From contig JBBBWG010005692.1 in the NCBI GenBank assembly GCA_037176905.1, forward strand, positions 1-25,093: a DNA stretch of 25,093 nucleotides. Reading direction: 5' to 3'. Position numbers and translations under genes: made by a program. The notes under the pieces were generated by a model. That model worked only from the letters and a program-made list of their open reading frames with translations. It had not been told where the DNA came from and searched no databases. Positions 19,384-25,093 of the stretch are shown here, piece by piece (position 1 is the stretch's first letter; each line of letters begins with the position of its first letter). The DNA comes from Azolla pinnata (lineage: Eukaryota; Streptophyta; Polypodiopsida; Salviniales; Salviniaceae).

Positions 19384-22300
19384 TTAGAGGAAGCCCCTGC
19401 ACTCAACAGCTGCTTTGATCCTGGCAGCCACGTCGTCCAAGCTTAATGTTCCGACTTCTCCTCCATGTCTGGTGCGCACTGTTAGTGTTTGGGTTTCTAC
19501 CTCCTTGGGACCCACCACTGCCATGAGCGGTACTTTCTGCACCTCAGCATTGCGAATCAGCTTCCCTAACCTCTCTCCGGATGCCATTTCTGCGCGGATG
19601 TTCCGCTCTAATAGCTGCTTCACCACCTCTTGACAATACAGGACCTGGCAAAAGAATCGCAATACACAGCATGAGCCGCAACAGTAAATGTGTTGTCACA
19701 ACTTTGGGAAACCCCAAACGATGACGGTGATCCCTGCTCTATATCCACACCCTATAATATTGTTTCCATATTTAACTGCCAGGATGAGCTCGCAACATAA
19801 CCGAACGGCTACAGGATATTATCCCAGCTTGATCAATGCCAAGGTTACCACAGGATTTCAGAAGATTGATGATCCGATTGAACAAATCAAGTATAGATAT
19901 ACAGCACGTATCAACTCATGGCACTACCTGACTGAGAACATGACAGCCAAATGTTTTTCACATTTCCCTATTTCCTTCATAAACTAGTTAGAAAACGGAG
20001 GTCTAATCCCCAGAAAATACCCCATTTGTGTCTCATGCATGATTTAAGTATGGCAAACGAGCGCACAAATCTCACTAAAATTGGCACAGAATGCAGTTGG
20101 GTTAATGCAAGACTCCAATTGGGCTCAACCATAATCAATGTACATCCATCTTTTAAATTTTAGGTTTCTGGAAATATATCCACTATTCATGAAAAAGGAT
20201 TTGACGCCACGCATCCCGTGCTATATCATCCGATCAGCTGAAGAAAATGATGGAAGGATGTTGAGATATATCATGCATGAGGAGACCACATCTCCAAAGT
20301 TCCAATCAGCAAGACACCTCTCAGGAACATTGTATATTTTATGCTATGATTACGAGAATTCAGATGGAGATATCATTGGTTCATACAGAATTATTTGGAT
20401 CTCTTCTTGGAGAAATGGAGTAGACTTCTTAGAAATAATTCTTTGAGAAATGAGGACCTTCTCAATCGGCCACTATATTACGTACCTTAAAGTAGATGCA
20501 GATACCTCCCACAACTTAAGGTTGAGATTTCATAGACCACTATGAAAACCATGTGAATAAAAGGAGTTATTCTAGGGATGAAAATATCTTCAGCATTGTA
20601 TTGAGTTCATATCGTGCAGTTGCTCAACATGAAATATTGGTACTGGATGGCAAGAGTCTCATGGTGTGTACACTTAATCAGTAAACAACTCTCCCAATGG
20701 TGTCTCAAAATGAAAACTTTTGTATGCAAATAATACTCTGTAAGTAGATTGGTAAAGGCTCTCCTGAGAGGACAGACAGAGGTTTGTAGAAAGACGAATG
20801 TTAGGTTGCTTACGAAGGACGTGCAAAAAGATCTCGGGTTAAGCACAAGCAGAATCTCACTGCTTGACCAAGCGATTTGTTTCCCTGCATCTAAAATCCC
20901 AAGGACATGCAGATAAAAAGCATCATGATGATCAATAGTATTTTTGCCCAAGATGCCACATGATCCCCTCAGAAGTTTAGTGAAAATATTGATATCTTAA
21001 CACATCACCTACCAGAAGGTTGATGGGCTCATCTCACCTATAATCTATCACCCTTATTTTGTACCCTGTATCCTTAATATTTCTTTTACTCATGAATCCT
21101 CTATTACAAGCTATGGTGAACAAAAGTTAGATGTAAAACAAGCTATAGTTTAGGTCCAGTTGTACTTTTTATATTTTTTAATAGATTTCAACAGTATTTG
21201 GGTATCAGAAGGGCGTGTTGATGTTTCAAAGGCTAACGTAACATTTCTATTCCTTTCTATTTAATTTAGGTAGGAAACTTTATTGAAAATTAGGAACTCA
21301 ATGTTTATGTGGCCCCTGCAAGCATGTGTTTTAATGTGATCAAGAAGAGAAATCTTTTCAGAATGAGGTACCTCTGTATCAGTTACAGGAAGAACGCGAG
21401 CTTGCACTGGGGCCAACCATAGGGGGAAGTCACCTGCATAATTCTCTATCAAGATACCAAAGAATCGTTCTAAGGAACCGAATATGGCCCTATGAATCAT
21501 GATCGGCTGTTTCCTTTCTGTTATTGAATCAACATAAAGTAACTTGAACCTCTCTGGAAGGTTGAAATCCACCTGTATACCATCAGTACAGCTTATTCAT
21601 AGGTAAATGGATCAATATGGTGGATTGCATCACGTCATCAATTCATTGTGCAAGCGTACCTGTATTGTGGAGCATTGCCATTTGCGACCAATTGCGTCCT
21701 CAATTTTAAGATCGATCTTCGGCCCATAAAATGCACCACCACCTTCATCATACACATAATCCCAACCTTTATCATCCAGAGCTTCCTTCAAGGCTGTTGT
21801 TGCCTTCTCCCATATATCATCAGAACCAACTGCCTTTTCAGGTTTTGTCGACAAGAAGACTTCGTACTTTTTGAAGCCAAATCCAGAAAGGATATCTTCT
21901 GTCAGATCAAGCACTCCTCTTATCTCATCTTTGATTTGGCTGGGAAGGCAGAATATGTGAGCATCATCCTGTCGAATACACATTAGGACATATACTTAAA
22001 CGTGTACAACACAGAGTCCCTATCCCACAAAAAGTCCACGTAACGTTATCATGTCTAAACATTGATAAATAGTAGATATAAACCTGTGTAAAACCTCTAA
22101 CACGAAAAAGTCCATGTAAAGTTCCCGACTTCTCATAGCGATAGACTGTTCCAAGTTCAGCAACTCTGAACGGCAAATCCCTGTATGACCGTAATGCAGA
22201 TTTGTATATTTGAATATGATAAGGACAGTTCATAGGCCTTAATTGGTAAAGCTCCTCCTCTATTTCCATTTGATCAAACATATTCTCTTTGTAGAAATCT

Positions 22301-24850
22301 AAATGTCCACTCGTTTTCCATAAGTCTGCCTTCGCAACATGTGGAGTGAATAAGAGATTGTATCCCCTTTCCACATGAATTTTTCTCCAAAGATCTTCAA
22401 TGAGAAGACGTACAATTGCACCTTTTGGATGCCAAAAAACAAGCCCCCCACCAGCATCTTCCTGCATTCAGACTAGCTTTAGATGCCCAGCCACTATTTT
22501 CCCTGATTGGACGCAATGTCACCTAATACCTGAATAGAAAATAGGTCCAGCTCTTGTCCAAGTCGACGATGATCACGTCTTTTAGCCTCCTCTTTCTGCA
22601 GTTTATAAGCCTTCAGTTGCTCTTCTGTTTCCCATGCAGTCCCATAAATCCTTTGCAGCATCTTGTTTTTCTCATCTCCTCGCCAATAGGCACCAGCAAC
22701 AGATTCCAAGTCAATTGCCTTTTGATTAATTTTCCCAGTTGATTCAACATGAGGTCCAGCACAAAGATCCCACCACTCATCCCCTGTTCATGAAACCACC
22801 AAGCCCTTATGCAAAAAGACAATTATTTCAAGGTATAGCACGGCATTCTGACTTAATATTTATTTATCAACTGTCACATTCTGATTAACAATGTTGAACT
22901 TCCATAAAAATTCAGTGATCTCTTTAACGGCATAAAATAATGAGGGATGACCCAGTATTAAGCCTGAGCTGATTCACCATCATGTGACAAAGATGTAAAA
23001 GGTTGGCACATGATGATTCAGCCAAATCTTGCTTTAATCTCCCTCCAAAAGCACACGCAACATAATGGCAAGCACACTTCACTGACTATTTCCACACACT
23101 CACTCAGAATTCCATGAAGAAAATGTGAAGCAGTCAGCATACAAAGAGTGGGAAAACGTTAGTGACAACCAAAACCATCAAGCACCAGGATACAATCCGC
23201 ATAGCCATATAATAACCAAATATTGGACATCATTTATCACCCCTGACAGACTAAACTTGGATGTGACAGACACACACACACACACACTCTCTCTCTCATC
23301 ACACACTCATACACACAGAGGAAAACAACAAAATTGGTAAAGTCGGGTAACAAGTTAAATGGTAGTGAAATCAGCAAGCCCGTTCCAGATATAACAAGTT
23401 CAAGGAGACTCACCAATGTGATATATTGTTATTGGCTCTGTCTTGATACTTTCAAGTATCTCAAGCTTGTATGGTTCATTGATCTGCTTTATTCGTCGTT
23501 CAGCTTCATCCCTAGTAACTTCCTCCCTTCTAAGTGCCATATTGCGGCTGATGATCCGGTTCTATGTCAATTCAAGCCTCTATGTCAATTCAAGTAATCA
23601 ATAAATGCCTGTAAATGTACACTGACACTTGAGACGGAAGGTGGAATTCAAGGATTACCATCTCCTTCTTTATTCTTTTCAGATCCTTGTCCGTGAGGGG
23701 TTCCTTCATATCAAAGTCGTAGTAGAACCCCTTCTCGATCCACGGGCCTATAGTAACTTGGGCATCCGGATATAGTTTCTGCACAGCCATTGCCATGATA
23801 TGTGCACTCTGCAATGTATCAAGAAGAATAAATACGGCATCAGCCCATAGAGAAATAAATGTAGATGCGTGAACTTCCCAGGGGTTCTCACGTGGTTTGC
23901 TACTTACTGTAAGGTGATCATTAAAAGATCTGGACGTGGCCAATGTTAAAAAGAAAAGGTGTGCTAAAGACAGACCATCAGCTCAATGGCACATGTTTTG
24001 GGTCATCTAGAGTTTAGGGTTTAGAATTTAGTGTTCCAAACGCAAACAACTTTGAATGATTCTATGCTTCGCATTAGCTTCAATACTGACTCCAACTGAC
24101 AGCAATCATTGCTACTTCCAAGCTTATAAATCCCACGAAGAACTGCACGATTGTATATCACAGGGCCTTCCTTTTATAATCTTCAATGGCAATTCCTTAG
24201 GCTATGGTGGTGTCCAAGCCAGAAAAACATGCGTATTCTGTTATAAGCAAGCATTACACAGAAAGCGAAAGACAATAGCGGCTGGGTAAGCTGCTCACCG
24301 TGTGGCGAATTCGAAGCAGAGATGGGGAGGAATCATTAGAAGGCAGAAGCACCGTCTTGAGGTCGACACCCGCAGGATTCTCTTCCTCATCGCCCTCAGG
24401 TTCCGCTCGTGATTGCGATTCCGAAGAAGAGAGCGTGGTCGCAGATGCGCGGAAGGGCGGTGCAGGAGGACCTGGGCAAGCTGGAAGATGGAGGCGGCGC
24501 TGGCATGGGCGGATTGAAGGAAGCAGCGGCGATGAACCACGGTTGCGGCAGCAGCAGCAGCTCCTCCTCCTCCTGAAAACATACATAGGCACACGGAATG
24601 GAGTCGTTAGAGAAGGAAAACGGAAACGAGCGTGTCTCAAATCGCTGAGAGGAAAGAGAAGGAAGGAGGAGAGGAGAAGAAAGAGGAGAAAGGATTGCCT
24701 GGGGCTGGGAAGGGCGGCAAGGAGAGGGCGGAAGGGCAGGAGGAGGAAGGAAGTGGGCGATTTGACTGAGACTGGGGCCGAAAGCTTCAGGCGCATGCTT
24801 CTGGAGCTTAGCCCAACGGCAGAAGCAGAAGCAGAAGCAGAAGCATCCAT
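19384..24850 (-). CDS. EMB2761: Threonine--tRNA ligase, organellar (chloroplastic/mitochondrial type), 8 coding exons
   Basis: Charges tRNA-Thr for plastid and mitochondrial translation; resembles Arabidopsis At2g04842. Exons in order: 24850-24299, 23808-23659, 23561-23414, 22783-22530, 22461-22084, 21968-21660, 21572-21372, 19644-19384. All junctions are GT-AG and in phase, giving about 750 residues. The start codon (CGCCATGGATG) has good context. Residues 1 to about 150 are Ser/Ala/Arg-rich and transit-peptide-like. No full TGS domain is seen. The second additional (editing) domain keeps HTSAH (183-187) and CAGPH (291-295), the HxxxH and CxxxH residues that hydrolyse Ser-tRNA-Thr. The class II core has RPMNCPYH (zinc Cys447), motif 2 [17 protein letters not shown] (His498), [16 protein letters not shown] (His624 and motif 3). 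The anticodon-binding domain includes [12 protein letters not shown] and [12 protein letters not shown]. All three zinc ligands are present. It lies tail-to-tail with the TEX10 gene. Only the N-terminal 140 or so residues are uncertain. Confidence 0.95.
19645..21371 (-). other. Synthetase intron 7 (1.7 kb), unassigned
   Basis: The longest intron of the gene (donor GTACCTC, acceptor TTGCCAG), separating the catalytic core from the anticodon-binding exon. Open frames in it (for example minus 20607-20951) show no domain I recognise. It may contain old transposon sequence. Confidence 0.6.
22784..23413 (-). other. Synthetase intron 3 with a CA/CT microsatellite
   Basis: A 630-bp phase-1 intron, donor GTGAGT and acceptor GAACAG. 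On the plus strand a (CA)n run at about 23270-23287 is followed by (CT)n to about 23297 and a second imperfect CACA stretch. Nothing else was recognised. Confidence 0.75.
23562..23597 (-). repeat. 18-bp tandem duplication covering the synthetase intron 2 splice acceptor
   Basis: On the plus strand CTATGTCAATTCAAG occurs at 23562-23576 and again at 23580-23594. On the minus (gene) strand this makes two identical TTGAATTGACATAG acceptors 18 nt apart. The downstream one (ending 23562) joins exon 3 at AAC-CGG in the correct frame. The upstream one (ending 23580) would add 18 nt ending in an in-frame TAG. Confidence 0.9.
24573..24698 (-). other. Candidate in-frame GC-AG intron within synthetase exon 1
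   Basis: Within exon 1, CCCAG/GCAATC could act as a GC-type donor at 24698 and TATGTATGTTTTCAG/G is a good acceptor ending at 24573. They enclose 126 nt (42 codons), very pyrimidine-rich, with the same phase at both ends. Removal would delete a hydrophobic segment ([14 protein letters not shown] onward) that is odd for a transit peptide and leave about 708 residues. Because the frame is open with or without splicing, sequence alone cannot decide. Low confidence. Confidence 0.25.
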
Positions 24851-25034
24851 GGCGCAATGAAGATCTGCGATTCTCTCTGAGTATCTTCTCTCTCAGAGGA
24901 TCGTCTGCGTCGGAGGAGGTGCTGTGGAGGAAGGAGGCGCAGGCGTATCCATATCCACAAACGAAGAAAAATGAACCGAACGCGAACGCGGCCCCAAGAC
25001 ATGTCTCTCACACACACACAGTAGCAACATTGGC
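24851..25034 (-). promoter_or_regulatory. 5' flank and leader of the synthetase gene
   Basis: Reading toward the gene, this holds a GT-repeat ((CA)n on plus, 25009-25020), a CG-rich stretch and an AGAGAGA-rich leader just before the ATG. No clear TATA box is seen. An upstream ATG at 25003-25001 opens a 65-codon frame that runs past the main start in another frame (to 24808). If transcription begins upstream of it, it would reduce translation of the synthetase. Confidence 0.5.
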
Positions 25035-25093
25035 CAGATACCAGAATTCTGGCAATTGGGCAGATACCAGAATTCTGGCAATTGGGCAGATAC
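25035..25093. repeat. 26-bp tandem repeat with palindromic core, cut by the window edge
   Basis: CAGATACCAGAATTCTGGCA begins at 25035 and again at 25061, each unit ending ATTGGG, with a third partial copy from 25087. Each unit contains the perfect 12-bp palindrome CCAGAATTCTGG. The two full copies are identical, so the array is young. Its full length lies outside the window. Confidence 0.9.

Noticed and set aside
20607..20951. A 114-codon minus-strand open frame in synthetase intron 7.
   Set aside because: No recognisable motif, and it lies within a well-bounded intron; possibly old transposon sequence, but unsupported.
24300..24860. A 186-codon plus-strand open frame.
   Set aside because: It is the antisense shadow of synthetase exon 1, made of low-complexity Glu/Arg/Lys codons from the pyrimidine-rich coding strand.

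Overview
This window is nuclear DNA from a plant, almost certainly a flowering plant. It carries two genes split by many GT-AG introns. One is a plant-type TEX10/IPI1 ribosome-biogenesis protein and the other an organelle-type threonyl-tRNA synthetase with a Ser/Ala/Arg-rich N-terminal extension. The surroundings are AT-rich and full of decayed retroelements and minisatellites. The species cannot be named from the sequence.

Layout. Positions 1-3200 are retroelement debris, mostly on the minus strand: two different gag-like N-terminal fragments (1-225 and 688-957), a tRNA-like (SINE-type) block near 571-690, several LTR-like promoters with TATA boxes, and one primer-binding-site-like sequence at 2964-2976 matching the initiator-Met tRNA type. 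At 3201-3701 a minisatellite of about 11 units of 43-47 bp ends about 80 bp before the first gene. Positions 3781-17565 (+) hold the TEX10/IPI1 homologue, reconstructed as 20 coding exons and about 932 residues with every exon junction in phase. Its 3.1-kb intron 18 contains a four-copy array of 221-225 bp repeats and a decayed antisense LINE with recognisable reverse-transcriptase motifs. Positions 17566-19383 are a tail-to-tail intergenic stretch of 1.8 kb. Positions 19384-24850 (-) hold the threonyl-tRNA synthetase: 8 coding exons, about 750 residues, with editing, class II catalytic, zinc-binding and anticodon-binding parts all intact. The right edge (24851-25093) is its 5' flank, with a (CA)n tract and a 26-bp tandem repeat cut by the window end.

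The two genes serve different compartments. The first acts in the nucleolus/nucleoplasm on pre-60S ribosomal particles. The second charges tRNA-Thr for organelle translation. They are convergent neighbours and nothing indicates a shared pathway. I see no defence island, gene cluster or new protein system. The points worth a second look are repeat and retroelement structures and several splice-site details.
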